NCBI GenBank assembly: GCA_910588625.1
Contig: CAJUQN010000001.1
Span: 124,001 to 188,000 of the forward strand
Source: an uncultured Oscillospiraceae bacterium
GTDB lineage: Bacteria > Bacillota > Clostridia > Oscillospirales > Oscillospiraceae
Reading direction: 5' to 3'
Length of the DNA stretch: 64,000 nucleotides
A program made the position numbers and the translations under genes. Below, piece by piece: positions 16,146 to 24,580 of the stretch (the first letter of the stretch is position 1; each line of letters opens with the position of its first letter). Below the pieces are notes generated by a model that saw only the letters and a list, made by a program, of their open reading frames with translations, was not told where the DNA came from and ran no database searches.

Positions 16146-16700
16146 TCAGGCTTTCTTTGCCTCCCCCTCAGGGAAAATGATCTTGTTGACAAAGAAGAAG
16201 ATAATCATGGAAATGCCGCCGTTAAGCACGGTGGTGCCGATGTTGTAGATGAAGTCGGGAACGAACAGCCCGGCCACCGCCACCCAAATGCAGTTGATGG
16301 AGTTGACAATGCAGTTGATGATGATGAATGCCACAATATACCAGCCAATCTGATAGGCCAGATTCCCCTTGCTGCGGAACACGAAGTTGCGCTGGATGGG
16401 GAAGTTGATGATCTCACCGATGGCCATGGCGATCATGTAGGCGCAGAAGTAGCCCAAGCCGCCGTGTTCGACATCATAGCCAAAGATATTCCACTTGAAG
16501 GTCTCGCCAAACAAAGTGACGGGGATGCCCGGCCAGCCAAAGTCGATGTTGGACAGGCTGGTAAAGGCCGCAGGCAGGAACTGGAGGATAAAATATTTTA
16601 ACACTGTAATAAGGTTGCTGACGATGACGAATAGTCCGCCCTCCCGGATCCACTTGGCCGCACCGGGATGTTTTTCCGCGAAATTAGCCCAAAACTGCAT
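16146..16700 (-). CDS. GtrA-like small polytopic membrane protein
   Basis: The 184-residue protein has four hydrophobic helices (about residues 22-42, 87-103, 118-143, 155-174) and the loop FPIQRNFVFRSKGN, which resembles the FxxQRxFVF motif of GtrA proteins. Those membrane proteins are linked to the export or modification of polysaccharide and teichoic-acid sugars. It follows the GH3 gene by 16 nt and so belongs to the glycoside locus. Its role there, perhaps membrane handling of glycolipid or sugar, is inference. Confidence 0.75.
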   Translation of the reverse strand: MQFWANFAEKHPGAAKWIREGGLFVIVSNLITVLKYFILQFLPAAFTSLSNIDFGWPGIPVTLFGETFKWNIFGYDVEHGGLGYFCAYMIAMAIGEIINFPIQRNFVFRSKGNLAYQIGWYIVAFIIINCIVNSINCIWVAVAGLFVPDFIYNIGTTVLNGGISMIIFFFVNKIIFPEGEAKKA

Positions 16701-16716
16701 AGTTTCTGCCTCCCCT

Positions 16717-19134
16717 TTAATGAATGGCGTCCGCCGCCTTGCGGCGTTTGCCGGAACGGAAGAATCCGCCGATGATGGCTCCCATACCCTTGAAGAAGTG
16801 CCCGTTGCAGACAGTCAGAATGCCCTCGGCCATCTCCATAGTGCACATACCGCCCGCCATTTTGGCGATGCCCCGGAAGGGCATATTATAGATGAACGTG
16901 ATGTTCAGGTCCGGCTCGCCCTTCTCAATGCTCTTGTTCAACATATTGGTCATGATTTTATACACAAACCGGGCCAGGCCGCTCTTGGCGTAGTAGAGCT
17001 GGCAGATGGCGTCATTCATGTCCAGCGTGCCGCTCCAGTGCCCATCGGGGATGGGACGGCCCAACAGCGCCTCAAATTCCTCGTTGGAGACGTTCTTAAT
17101 GTCGCCGGAGAAATATTTTGCCAGCTTGGCCTTGTCATAGGGGCTCTTGGCCTCAGTGCCCGTGACGGAGACCTTTCCGGACAGCTTGATGTCCGCTGCG
17201 GACGCGCCGATGAGGATGTTCCACTCGCCGCCCTCCACCTCAAACCTGTTGGTGTCCACGTTGAAATAGCGGAACGCCTTGTCATCCAGCTGAATGGCGA
17301 CCTTTTTGCTCTCCCCAGCTTTCAAAAACACCTTCTGGAAACCCTTCAACTCCTTCGCGGGGCGGAATACGTCGCCATCCGTCTTGGAGACGTACAGCTG
17401 GGCCACTTCCGCGCCGTCCATTTTGCCGGTATTCTTGATGGTGAAGGCGGCCTCTTTGTTGGTGACGGTCAGATCAGAATACTCGAAGGTGGTATAGCTC
17501 AGGCCGAATCCGAAGGGGAACAGAACGGGAACCTTGGCGGTCTCGAAATACCGATAACCCACATAGAGGCTCTCGCGGTATTCGGCGGTGCGCTCCTTGG
17601 CGGGGAAGTAGGGCGCGGAGGATACGTCCTCGTATTTGACAGGATAGGTCTCCGCCAGCTTGCCGGAGGGATTCACCTGGCCCATAATCGCCTTGAGCAC
17701 AGAGGAAGCGCCCGCCTGACCGCACAGATACCCATGGATCAGGGCCTTGACCCTGGGAAGCCAGGGCATCTCAACGGCGGAACCGGCGGACATGACAGCC
17801 ACCACGTTGGGATTGACCGCCGCCACGGCCTCGATCAGATCCACCTGGCTCTGAGGGAGCCGCATATGGGCCCTGTCCAGGCCCTCGGACTCACTGATCT
17901 CATCCAGGCCGATATACAGCAGGACAATATCCGCTTTCTTGGCCAGTTCCACAGCCTTGGCCTGCATCTCAGCGCTTCCCTTGCCAGAGCGGGGATAGCC
18001 CGCCTCAAAGCCCGCCACATCCAGGTCGAAGTTCTTGATGACATCCATGGCGTTGTCCAGCTTGGTGGGATTGACCACGGAGGAGCCCGCGCCCTGATAG
18101 CGGGCCTTCTGGGCAAACTCGCCGATAACGGCAACTTTCGTACCTTTTTTCAGCGGCAGAATATCATTTTCGTTCTTTAGCAGCACGATGGATTGCTCAG
18201 AGGCTTTCGCGGCCATGGCGTGGTGTTTCTCGATGTCAAAGGGCTTGCCCGCCAGCGGCTTTACGGCCTTGGTGGTGGACAAAATCACATCCAGCAGCTC
18301 ATCCACCCGCTGGTCCAGCAGCTCCTCGCTGAACCTGCCGGACTTGACGGCCTCCACCAGCTCCAGGTCGGAATCGCCGCCGGTGGTGGGCATCTCCAGG
18401 TGAGAACCCGCCCGGACGCCCTCAGTGTGATCGTTGGAGGCGCCCCAGTCGGACACCACGAAGCCGTCAAAGCCCCACTCGTCCCGCAAAATCTCCTGCA
18501 AGAGGTGCGGATTCTCGTTGGCATACACCCCATTGATACGGTTATAAGAGGACATGATGGACTTGGCGTGACCTTCCTTCACCGCGATCTCAAACCCGGT
18601 GAGATAAATTTCCCGCAGGGTGCGCTCGTCCATGATGGAGTCCGACGCCATCCGCCGCAGCTCCTGGGAGTTAGCAGCAAAGTGCTTGGGACAGGCGGAC
18701 ACGCCGTTCTTTTGGATGCCCCGGACATAGCTGGCCGCCATCTTACCGGCCAGATAGGGGTCCTCGGAAAAATACTCAAAGTTGCGCCCGCAGAAGGGGG
18801 AGCGCTTAATGTTCAGGCCGGGGCCCAGCAGGACGCACACATCCTGGGACGCGGCCTCCACCCCCAGGTGTTCGCCCAATTCCTCGCCCAGGGCGGGGTC
18901 CCAGGAGTTGGCGATGGTGGCGGCGGTGGGATAGCAGGTGGCGGGCAGGGAGCCGTTCAGGCCCAGCTGGTCCCCCGCGCCCTCCTGCTTGCGGATGCCG
19001 TGGGGGCCGTCGGACAGGGTCATGTTGGGCACGCCCAGGCGCTCCACGCTCCGGCTCTGCCAGAAGTCCTTGCCGGAGAACAGATAGCACTTCTCCTCCA
19101 AGGTCATTTGCTTGATGATATCCGCGTGTTTCAA
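16717..19134 (-). CDS. glycoside hydrolase family 3 beta-glucosidase-like, cytosolic
   Basis: An 805-residue GH3 enzyme that removes terminal beta-linked sugars. Order: GH3 N-terminal barrel (DGPHGIRKQ near residue 42; KHFAANSQE near 150; nucleophile Asp about 229 in VVSDWGAS), GH3 C-terminal domain (VLLKNENDILPLKKG; GLDEISESEGLDR), a fibronectin-III-like domain, then about 150 extra residues. There is no signal peptide. TTG 19134 was chosen because AAGGAG lies 8 nt upstream and it gives MKHADIIKQMTLEEK; the GTG at 19143 sits inside the ribosome site. It is downstream of the permuted GH3 gene and upstream of the GtrA-like gene. Substrate unknown. Confidence 0.9.
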   Translation of the reverse strand: MKHADIIKQMTLEEKCYLFSGKDFWQSRSVERLGVPNMTLSDGPHGIRKQEGAGDQLGLNGSLPATCYPTAATIANSWDPALGEELGEHLGVEAASQDVCVLLGPGLNIKRSPFCGRNFEYFSEDPYLAGKMAASYVRGIQKNGVSACPKHFAANSQELRRMASDSIMDERTLREIYLTGFEIAVKEGHAKSIMSSYNRINGVYANENPHLLQEILRDEWGFDGFVVSDWGASNDHTEGVRAGSHLEMPTTGGDSDLELVEAVKSGRFSEELLDQRVDELLDVILSTTKAVKPLAGKPFDIEKHHAMAAKASEQSIVLLKNENDILPLKKGTKVAVIGEFAQKARYQGAGSSVVNPTKLDNAMDVIKNFDLDVAGFEAGYPRSGKGSAEMQAKAVELAKKADIVLLYIGLDEISESEGLDRAHMRLPQSQVDLIEAVAAVNPNVVAVMSAGSAVEMPWLPRVKALIHGYLCGQAGASSVLKAIMGQVNPSGKLAETYPVKYEDVSSAPYFPAKERTAEYRESLYVGYRYFETAKVPVLFPFGFGLSYTTFEYSDLTVTNKEAAFTIKNTGKMDGAEVAQLYVSKTDGDVFRPAKELKGFQKVFLKAGESKKVAIQLDDKAFRYFNVDTNRFEVEGGEWNILIGASAADIKLSGKVSVTGTEAKSPYDKAKLAKYFSGDIKNVSNEEFEALLGRPIPDGHWSGTLDMNDAICQLYYAKSGLARFVYKIMTNMLNKSIEKGEPDLNITFIYNMPFRGIAKMAGGMCTMEMAEGILTVCNGHFFKGMGAIIGGFFRSGKRRKAADAIH

Positions 19135-19165
19135 CCAAATCACTCCTTCTTCTTGTCTTGGTTTC

Positions 19166-19217
19166 GAGAGCGTTGAACAAATCCGGGGAGGGTTCCCGGG
19201 ATTTGTTCAGCGCTCTC
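19166..19217. repeat. long imperfect inverted repeat in GH3 leader
   Basis: GAGAGCGTTGAACAAATCCGGG (19166-19187) is complementary to 19195-19217 with one or two mismatches and a 7-nt loop. On the minus-strand mRNA it forms a stem of about 22 bp between the two GH3 genes, with no U-tract. It may stabilise or be processed from the intercistronic RNA rather than terminate transcription. Confidence 0.65.
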
Positions 19218-19222
19218 CGGGC

Positions 19223-19250
19223 TCTGCCCCCGCCGGCCGGCGGGGGCAGA
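19223..19250 (-). repeat. GC-rich hairpin after the permuted GH3 gene
   Basis: TCTGCCCCCGCCGG / CCGGCGGGGGCAGA, a 28-nt perfect palindrome 63 nt past the stop codon of the permuted GH3 gene. It lacks a U-tract, so termination efficiency is doubtful. Confidence 0.55.
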
Positions 19251-19312
19251 AGTCCGGCGCTAGGTCAGTTTACGCAAATCAGTCCGCTTTTATTGGCAGG
19301 ATCTCGGAGAGC

Positions 19313-22264
19313 TTAGCCCTCTTTTTTCTTCTTCAGATAGCTCTTGATAACCAGAGCCTCGCCGGCTACCAGCACCACGCCGACCACCACGTTCACCACG
19401 GTGAGGATCGTCCGCCAGGCGGGCGTCGCAGTCGCCTTGGCATAGTTCTCGTCAGTGTAGGCGCGGCTGTTGACGGTGACGAACAGGATGTTCTTGGCCG
19501 CAGTGCGCATGGCCTGCTGGGCGCCGTTGGTCTCGCGGAACTGAACGTTGTTGGTGGCGGTCTGATAGGACACCAGCATCAGGTCGCAGCCGTTGCGGAT
19601 GGCCTGGTCGGCGCTCATATAGCCGTACACGCCGAAGTAGTCAGTCTCCACAAAGCCCTGGAAGCCCCACTCCTCCCGGAGGACGGTGTTGAGCAGCCGG
19701 CTGTCGCCGCCCGCCCAGCGGTTGCCGATGTAGTTGAAGGAGGACATGACGGCCTCGCAGCCGGAATCCTTCACGCACATCTCGAAGGGCCGCAGGTAGA
19801 TCTCACGGATGGCCTGCTCACTGGACCAGGTGCACAGCATGGAATTGCGGTTGCCCTCCTGGTCGTTCAGGGCGAAGTGCTTCATATAGGAGTAGACGCC
19901 GTGCTCCTTGGCGCCCGCCACCGCGTTGGCGGCCATGGCGCCGGACAGGTAGCCGTCCTCGGAGTAGTACTCGAAGTTACGTCCGGCGAAGGAGGTGCGG
20001 TGGATGTTCATAGCGGGGGCGTACCAGCCGGAAGTGTTCATCTCGTCGGCCATCTTGCCGATGCTACTGCCGAAGTCGTGGGCCAAGGCCTTGCTCCAGG
20101 TGGCAGCGATCATCACGCCAGCGGGGAAGCCCACGGAACCCACGCCGGTGAAGTTATTGTTGATGGAAGCGGGGCCGTCGTTGTCGTTGGTGCGGACCTT
20201 GCCGATGGCGTCCACAGCGCTGGTCTGGTAGCCGCCCAGAGAGATCAGGGTGTTCATATCGTCCAGGGTCAGCTGGTCCAGCAGCTTATCCCACTGGGGA
20301 TCGTCATAGCTCAGGCCCCGCAGCTCCTTCAGCTGGAGGTTGTTCTTGGCGCCGGTGGTAACGGCGGCGGCGTTGGGGTCCTCGTCCATAGCCGTTGCCT
20401 CGGCGGTCAGGTAATTGTTTTTGTTGTAGAAATCCGTCTTGTCCTCGGCGTCCATCTCAAAGTTGGTGGGCGCGGCGGTGGCCTGGGCGTAGTTGGCAAA
20501 GCTGTTTGCGCGGGACAGGTAAGTAATGTCTCCCTCGGCGTAGTCAAACTGGTTGACGGCGGGGATCATGTCGCTCTCCCGCTTATTGCTCTCACCGTAG
20601 GTGACGGTGGAGCTGACGGTATAGGTCTGAGAATCCAGCACGTTGTGGGAATCGGAGTTAATGGAGACGACGTACTCGCCGCTCTCCAGCACATAGCAGC
20701 CCGCGCCTTCGGTGTCATAGGAGGCCAGATTCTCCACGGGGATGGTGAAGGTGATCGTCTCCTCCGCGCCGGGCTCCAGCAGGCCGGTCTTGGCGAAGTC
20801 CAGCAGGTTGGCGCTGGCCTTCTCAATGCCGCCGTTGGTGTAGGGCAGGTCCACATAGACCTCCACCACGTCCTTGCCGGCCACAGTGCCGGTGTTTTTC
20901 ACGGTGACGTCGAAGGTGATGTTGCCGTTGCTCTCAGAGATGGCGCCCATCTCCTGCTCAAACTTGGTGTAGCTCAGGCCGTATCCAAAGGGATACTGGA
21001 CCTTCTCATCATAGTTGATAAAGCCCTCCTTGGCGGCGGTCTCATAGAACTTGTAGCCCACATAGATGTTCTCCACGTAGTTGACAAAGGAAACGGAGGA
21101 GCCCGCCGGGTCGAAGTTGCTGGCGTCGCTGATGAACTCGTCCATGTTGGTGTACTTGAAGTCGCCGAAGTTGTTCCACCAGGGGGTGTCCTTCATGTCG
21201 ATGACATAGGTGTCCGCCGTCTTGCCGGAGGGGTTCACCGCGCCGGTGACGATGCGGCCCAGGCCGTTAAAGCCGCTTTGGCCGGTGCCGGGGCACAGCA
21301 GGACGCTCTTGATCTGGGGATAGTCGTAAATCCAGTTCAGCTCGAAGGGGTTGGCCCCGTTGTAGACCAGGATGACCTTGTCGAAGTTGTCGCACACCAG
21401 GTCGATCATCTCCTCCTCCCGGTTGGACAGCTGGAGGAAGTGGTCGCCGGCGTCCCAGTCGTTGCCCTGGTTCAGAGTGTCGTCATAGGAGCCGTTGTAA
21501 TAGCCCGCGCCCCGCATCTCGCCGTTGCGCTCGGCCTGGCGGCGAATCCAGCTGCCGTCCACCACGGCGGCCATGTCGGTGGGCAGGTCGGCGCCCTCAC
21601 CGCCCACGCGGGTGATGACGATCATGGCGGTGTCGGAGAACGCCTTGGCGTTGTTCATCATCTCATCGGTGTACAGGCTCACGTTGGGCTCGGGCAGGGT
21701 CCAGTCCTGGACGGACATGGCCACGGAGGGCCGGTCAGACTTGTAGTCGGTATAGAACTTCTCAAGCTCGGTGTTCAGCTCCAAGCCCGCGTTGGTCAAG
21801 CCCTGGAGCAGGGTGACGGTGGGATAGGCGTCGTTCAGCGCGCCGGACCCGGTGCCGCCGTAGCAGGGGTTGGTGGAGGCCCAGCCGAACACATTCAGCT
21901 TCGCGTCGCCGGCCAGAGGCAGCATCCCATCGTTGTTCTCGGTCAGCACGATGCCCTCGTCCGCCATGGTGACCACCAGCTCGGTGGCCTCGGCGGTGGT
22001 CGCCTCGGTCAGGTAAGAGGTCTCGCTGATCAGGTCCAGCATACTGGCCATGGGTCCGGTACAAATCAGGTTGGCCACGATCAGGATCACCAGCAAAGCG
22101 GCGATCCAGGAGCTGCCCCGGATCAAACCCTTGCTGTTTTTCGGCGCTTTCGCGGCTGCCACCGTTGCCACGATGGCGGCGATGAGCGCCACGGCGATGA
22201 CCACAAGATGGGGAATCATTGTGTTCACTACGTTCATGACGTCATCCCAGTTGATTGCTAACAT
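19313..22264 (-). CDS. circularly permuted GH3 glycosidase, membrane-anchored ectoenzyme
   Basis: The 983-residue protein carries GH3 domains in swapped order. Two transmembrane helices come first (about residues 20-37 and 52-70), then the GH3 C-terminal domain (VLTENNDGMLPLAGDAKLNVFG, CPGTGQSGFNGLGRIVTG), a fibronectin-III-like domain (FGYGLSYTKFE onward), and only after residue 600 the GH3 catalytic barrel (NDNDGPASINNNF, RNFEYYSEDGYLSG, MKHFALNDQEGN). The nucleophile Asp lies near 875 in GFVETDYFGVY, and a last helix (about 953-973) ends in KKKKEG. Permuted GH3 enzymes are known in rumen clostridia. The ATG at 22264 follows GAGGAGG. Substrate unknown; surface glycan trimming is likely. Confidence 0.88.
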   Translation of the reverse strand: MLAINWDDVMNVVNTMIPHLVVIAVALIAAIVATVAAAKAPKNSKGLIRGSSWIAALLVILIVANLICTGPMASMLDLISETSYLTEATTAEATELVVTMADEGIVLTENNDGMLPLAGDAKLNVFGWASTNPCYGGTGSGALNDAYPTVTLLQGLTNAGLELNTELEKFYTDYKSDRPSVAMSVQDWTLPEPNVSLYTDEMMNNAKAFSDTAMIVITRVGGEGADLPTDMAAVVDGSWIRRQAERNGEMRGAGYYNGSYDDTLNQGNDWDAGDHFLQLSNREEEMIDLVCDNFDKVILVYNGANPFELNWIYDYPQIKSVLLCPGTGQSGFNGLGRIVTGAVNPSGKTADTYVIDMKDTPWWNNFGDFKYTNMDEFISDASNFDPAGSSVSFVNYVENIYVGYKFYETAAKEGFINYDEKVQYPFGYGLSYTKFEQEMGAISESNGNITFDVTVKNTGTVAGKDVVEVYVDLPYTNGGIEKASANLLDFAKTGLLEPGAEETITFTIPVENLASYDTEGAGCYVLESGEYVVSINSDSHNVLDSQTYTVSSTVTYGESNKRESDMIPAVNQFDYAEGDITYLSRANSFANYAQATAAPTNFEMDAEDKTDFYNKNNYLTAEATAMDEDPNAAAVTTGAKNNLQLKELRGLSYDDPQWDKLLDQLTLDDMNTLISLGGYQTSAVDAIGKVRTNDNDGPASINNNFTGVGSVGFPAGVMIAATWSKALAHDFGSSIGKMADEMNTSGWYAPAMNIHRTSFAGRNFEYYSEDGYLSGAMAANAVAGAKEHGVYSYMKHFALNDQEGNRNSMLCTWSSEQAIREIYLRPFEMCVKDSGCEAVMSSFNYIGNRWAGGDSRLLNTVLREEWGFQGFVETDYFGVYGYMSADQAIRNGCDLMLVSYQTATNNVQFRETNGAQQAMRTAAKNILFVTVNSRAYTDENYAKATATPAWRTILTVVNVVVGVVLVAGEALVIKSYLKKKKEG

Positions 22265-22350
22265 ATTGTTTCCTCCTCATTCACTTTTTGGCGGGCAGTT
22301 CCCACCTCATGTGCAGGAGTTTATCACAACTTCTTTATCTTTGGCGTCGA

Positions 22351-22368
22351 TTTGCGCAAACTGCGCAG
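22351..22368. promoter_or_regulatory. tandem palindromes upstream of the permuted GH3 gene
   Basis: TTTGCGCAAA (22351-22360) abuts CTGCGCAG (22361-22368). Both are perfect palindromes, about 90 nt before the GH3 start and just upstream of a TGTGATAAACT extended -10 (minus strand, -10 at 22323-22318). A CG-centred palindrome like this suits a LacI-type sugar regulator. The rest of the 308-nt gap (22265-22572) holds an inverted repeat TTGTGG-N4-CCACAA at 22427-22442 and the start region of the MATE gene. Confidence 0.45.
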
Positions 22369-22572
22369 ATTTACGTTCAAACTGCATTTTGCCTTGTGCA
22401 ATTTATCAAAAATGCCCCCGGTGTTCTTGTGGATTTCCACAACACAGGGAGCTTTTTCCAGCTTTTTGTTGTAACATCACCGGGGATTGTCCATGAAAGG
22501 AGCTTTTCTCCGCTCTTCCATTTTCCCGCTCGATGTGATAGGATATTGGGGGTTAAAAGGGGGGCGCGATCT

Positions 22573-23943
22573 GTGGCAGACCGGCAAAACGACTTTTCTC
22601 AGGGGAGCATCCCCCGCAGCATCATGAATCTGGCCATCCCCATGACGGCCGCCCAGCTGGTCAACGTGCTCTACAGCGTGGTGGACCGGATCTACCTGGG
22701 CCACCTGCCTGACAGCGACAGCCTTGCCCTCACCGGCCTGGGGGTCACCATGCCCATCGTGTCCATCCTCATGGGCTTCGCCAACCTGTGCGGCACTGGC
22801 GGCGCGCCGCTGTGCTCCATCAGCCGGGGCAAAGGGGATGATAACGAGGCAGAGCAGGTCATGGGCAACGCCTTCGCGCTCCTGCTGATTTTGGGCGTGG
22901 CGGGCACCGCCTTTTTTCTGGCCTTCAAGGAACCCCTCCTCTATCTGTTTGGAGCCAGCCCGGACACTTTCCCATACGCCAACGGCTATATGACCATCTA
23001 CCTGTGCGGCACCCTGTTCGTCATGATCAGCCTGGGCATGAATCCCTTTATCAACGCCCAGGGCTTCGGTCGGGTGGGCATGATGACCGTCCTGCTGGGC
23101 GCGGTGGTCAACATTATATTGGACCCCATCCTCATTTTTATCTTCCAAATGGGAGTTCAGGGCGCGGCGCTGGCTACCATCTTCTCCCAGTTTCTATCGG
23201 CGGCCTGGGTTCTGGCCTTTCTGACGGGGAAACGGGCCATCCTGCGCCTCAAGCGGGAAAACCTGCATTTGGACGGGCCCCGCACCAAAAGGATCGTCTC
23301 CTTGGGTCTGTCCGGCTTCTTTGTAAATATGACCAACAGTCTGGTCCAGATAGTATGCAACGCCACCCTCCAGCACTACGGCGGCGACACCTATGTGGGG
23401 GTGATGACCATCATTAACTCCGTCCGGGAGGTCTTTATCATGCCGGTGCAGGGCCTGACCAACGGCTCCCAGCCGGTGGAGGGCTACAACTATGGCGCCA
23501 AACAGTACCGTCGGGTTCGGGAGGCCATCCGCTTTACCGTGGGGCTGACGGTGGCCTATTCCGCCGCCTTCTGGGTGGTTGCCATGCTGTTCCCCGCACC
23601 TCTCATCCATATTTTTAAGAGCGACCCGGATATTTTGGAGGCGGGCATCCCCGCCCTGCGCATCTACTTCTGTATGTTCCTGTTCATGTCCCTGCAATTT
23701 GCGGGGCAGGCCACCTTTGTGGGGTTGGGCCGGGCTAAGCAGTCCGTATTTTTCTCCCTGCTGCGCAAGGCCATCATTAATGCCCCGCTGACCCTCATTC
23801 TGCCCATCTGGATGGGCACCGCCGGTGTGTTCGCCGCAGAGGCGGCCTCCCAGTTCATCAGCGGGCTGGCTTGCTTCAACACCATGTATTTCACCCTCTA
23901 CCGCCCTCTGGGGCGAATGCGGGACGGTGTGTCAGGAGTCTGA
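22573..23943 (+). CDS. MATE family efflux transporter
   Basis: A 456-residue, 12-helix exporter of the multidrug and toxic compound extrusion family, usually driven by sodium or protons. It shows the characteristic NLAIPMTAAQLVNVLYSVVDRIYLGHL opening, ALTGLGVTMPI in helix 2, and in the second half the equivalent block NMTNSLVQIVCNATLQHYGGD...PVQGLTNGSQPVEGYNYGA. GTG 22573 was chosen because it lies just after a G-rich ribosome site (AAAAGGGGGG) and gives MADRQNDFSQGSIPRSIM. The much longer open frame upstream crosses the GH3 promoter region and is not coding-like. Substrate unknown. Confidence 0.9.
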   Translation: MADRQNDFSQGSIPRSIMNLAIPMTAAQLVNVLYSVVDRIYLGHLPDSDSLALTGLGVTMPIVSILMGFANLCGTGGAPLCSISRGKGDDNEAEQVMGNAFALLLILGVAGTAFFLAFKEPLLYLFGASPDTFPYANGYMTIYLCGTLFVMISLGMNPFINAQGFGRVGMMTVLLGAVVNIILDPILIFIFQMGVQGAALATIFSQFLSAAWVLAFLTGKRAILRLKRENLHLDGPRTKRIVSLGLSGFFVNMTNSLVQIVCNATLQHYGGDTYVGVMTIINSVREVFIMPVQGLTNGSQPVEGYNYGAKQYRRVREAIRFTVGLTVAYSAAFWVVAMLFPAPLIHIFKSDPDILEAGIPALRIYFCMFLFMSLQFAGQATFVGLGRAKQSVFFSLLRKAIINAPLTLILPIWMGTAGVFAAEAASQFISGLACFNTMYFTLYRPLGRMRDGVSGV

Positions 23944-24016
23944 CCGCACCTGGCCAAACTATGAAAAAGCCCCGTGCCCCCTGGAACCAGGCGGCGCGGA
24001 GCGCTTTGGGGCATAT

Positions 24017-24412
24017 TCAGCTTTTTTCCTCAAACACTGCCCCACAGGAACGGCAGTGGACGGTGATCCGCCCTTTGCCCCGGGGCACCCGCATCTGCTG
24101 CCCGCAGTTGGGGCACTTGAAGTAGCGGTGCTCCCGGTCGTGGGTCCGGGCACGGAAGGTGTTCCAACGGCGGACGATGGGCCGGGTGAGCTGGAGGAAA
24201 CGGAGGTTCTCCGCCCGCCTGGCCTCTAGGTTCCGGGACAGGGAGCGGAACAGACTGACGAATACCAGCACTGTGGCCAGCAGCTCAAAAGCCAATATTT
24301 GGGTGAACAAAAAGAGCGCATAAAGGATCAGATACAGCGCCATCAGGAGCAGATTCAGCTGATCCCCTCCATAGCGGCCCGCCATAAACCGGGTCATGTA
24401 ACGGCGGATCAT
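24017..24412 (-). CDS. membrane protein with C-terminal zinc ribbon
   Basis: The 131-residue protein has two hydrophobic helices (about residues 19-36 and 40-55) and a C-terminal zinc-ribbon built from CPNCGQQMRVPRGKGRITVHCRSCG (two CxxC pairs 18 residues apart). The ribbon would be cytoplasmic. The ATG at 24412 follows AGGAGGTG. Proteins of this layout are common hypotheticals in Oscillospiraceae; the function is unknown. It is divergent from the dCMP deaminase, with back-to-back promoters. Confidence 0.8.
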   Translation of the reverse strand: MIRRYMTRFMAGRYGGDQLNLLLMALYLILYALFLFTQILAFELLATVLVFVSLFRSLSRNLEARRAENLRFLQLTRPIVRRWNTFRARTHDREHRYFKCPNCGQQMRVPRGKGRITVHCRSCGAVFEEKS

Positions 24413-24454
24413 CGGCGCTCACCTCCTGGGGAATCGGGATTTTTTAATAGTATT

Positions 24455-24483
24455 ATGATAACGCCCACAAATGAACCCGTCAA
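24455..24483 (-). promoter_or_regulatory. promoter of the zinc-ribbon gene
   Basis: On the minus strand TTGACG (24483-24478), 17 nt, TATCAT (24460-24455). Confidence 0.65.
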
Positions 24484-24517
24484 TGGGGCAACCGTAAACA
24501 ATATGTGAATTTGTCCG

Positions 24518-24546
24518 TTGCCGGCAGGCTGAAAAGCTGGTATACT
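24518..24546 (+). promoter_or_regulatory. promoter of the dCMP deaminase-apbE operon
   Basis: TTGCCG (24518-24523), 17 nt, TATACT (24541-24546), with an extended TGG. Confidence 0.7.
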
Positions 24547-24580
24547 CCCACTTAAATAAAGAGATGAAGGAGAACATGAC

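Noticed and set aside
19112..22261. A 1049-codon open frame on the plus strand opposite the permuted GH3 gene
   Set aside because: It is a shadow frame of GC-rich codons: biased to Val/Gly/His/Leu, no family resemblance, no ribosome site, while the minus-strand GH3 reading is unmistakable.
22255..22572. N-terminal extension of the MATE gene by 106 codons
   Set aside because: The stretch contains the GH3 promoter region and non-hydrophobic, Phe/Ser-rich residues unlike MATE proteins; GTG 22573 has a ribosome site and gives the normal length.
23944..24016. Terminator between MATE and the zinc-ribbon gene
   Set aside because: AAGCCCC and GGGGC segments can pair only over a long, poorly matched loop; support is too weak to list.
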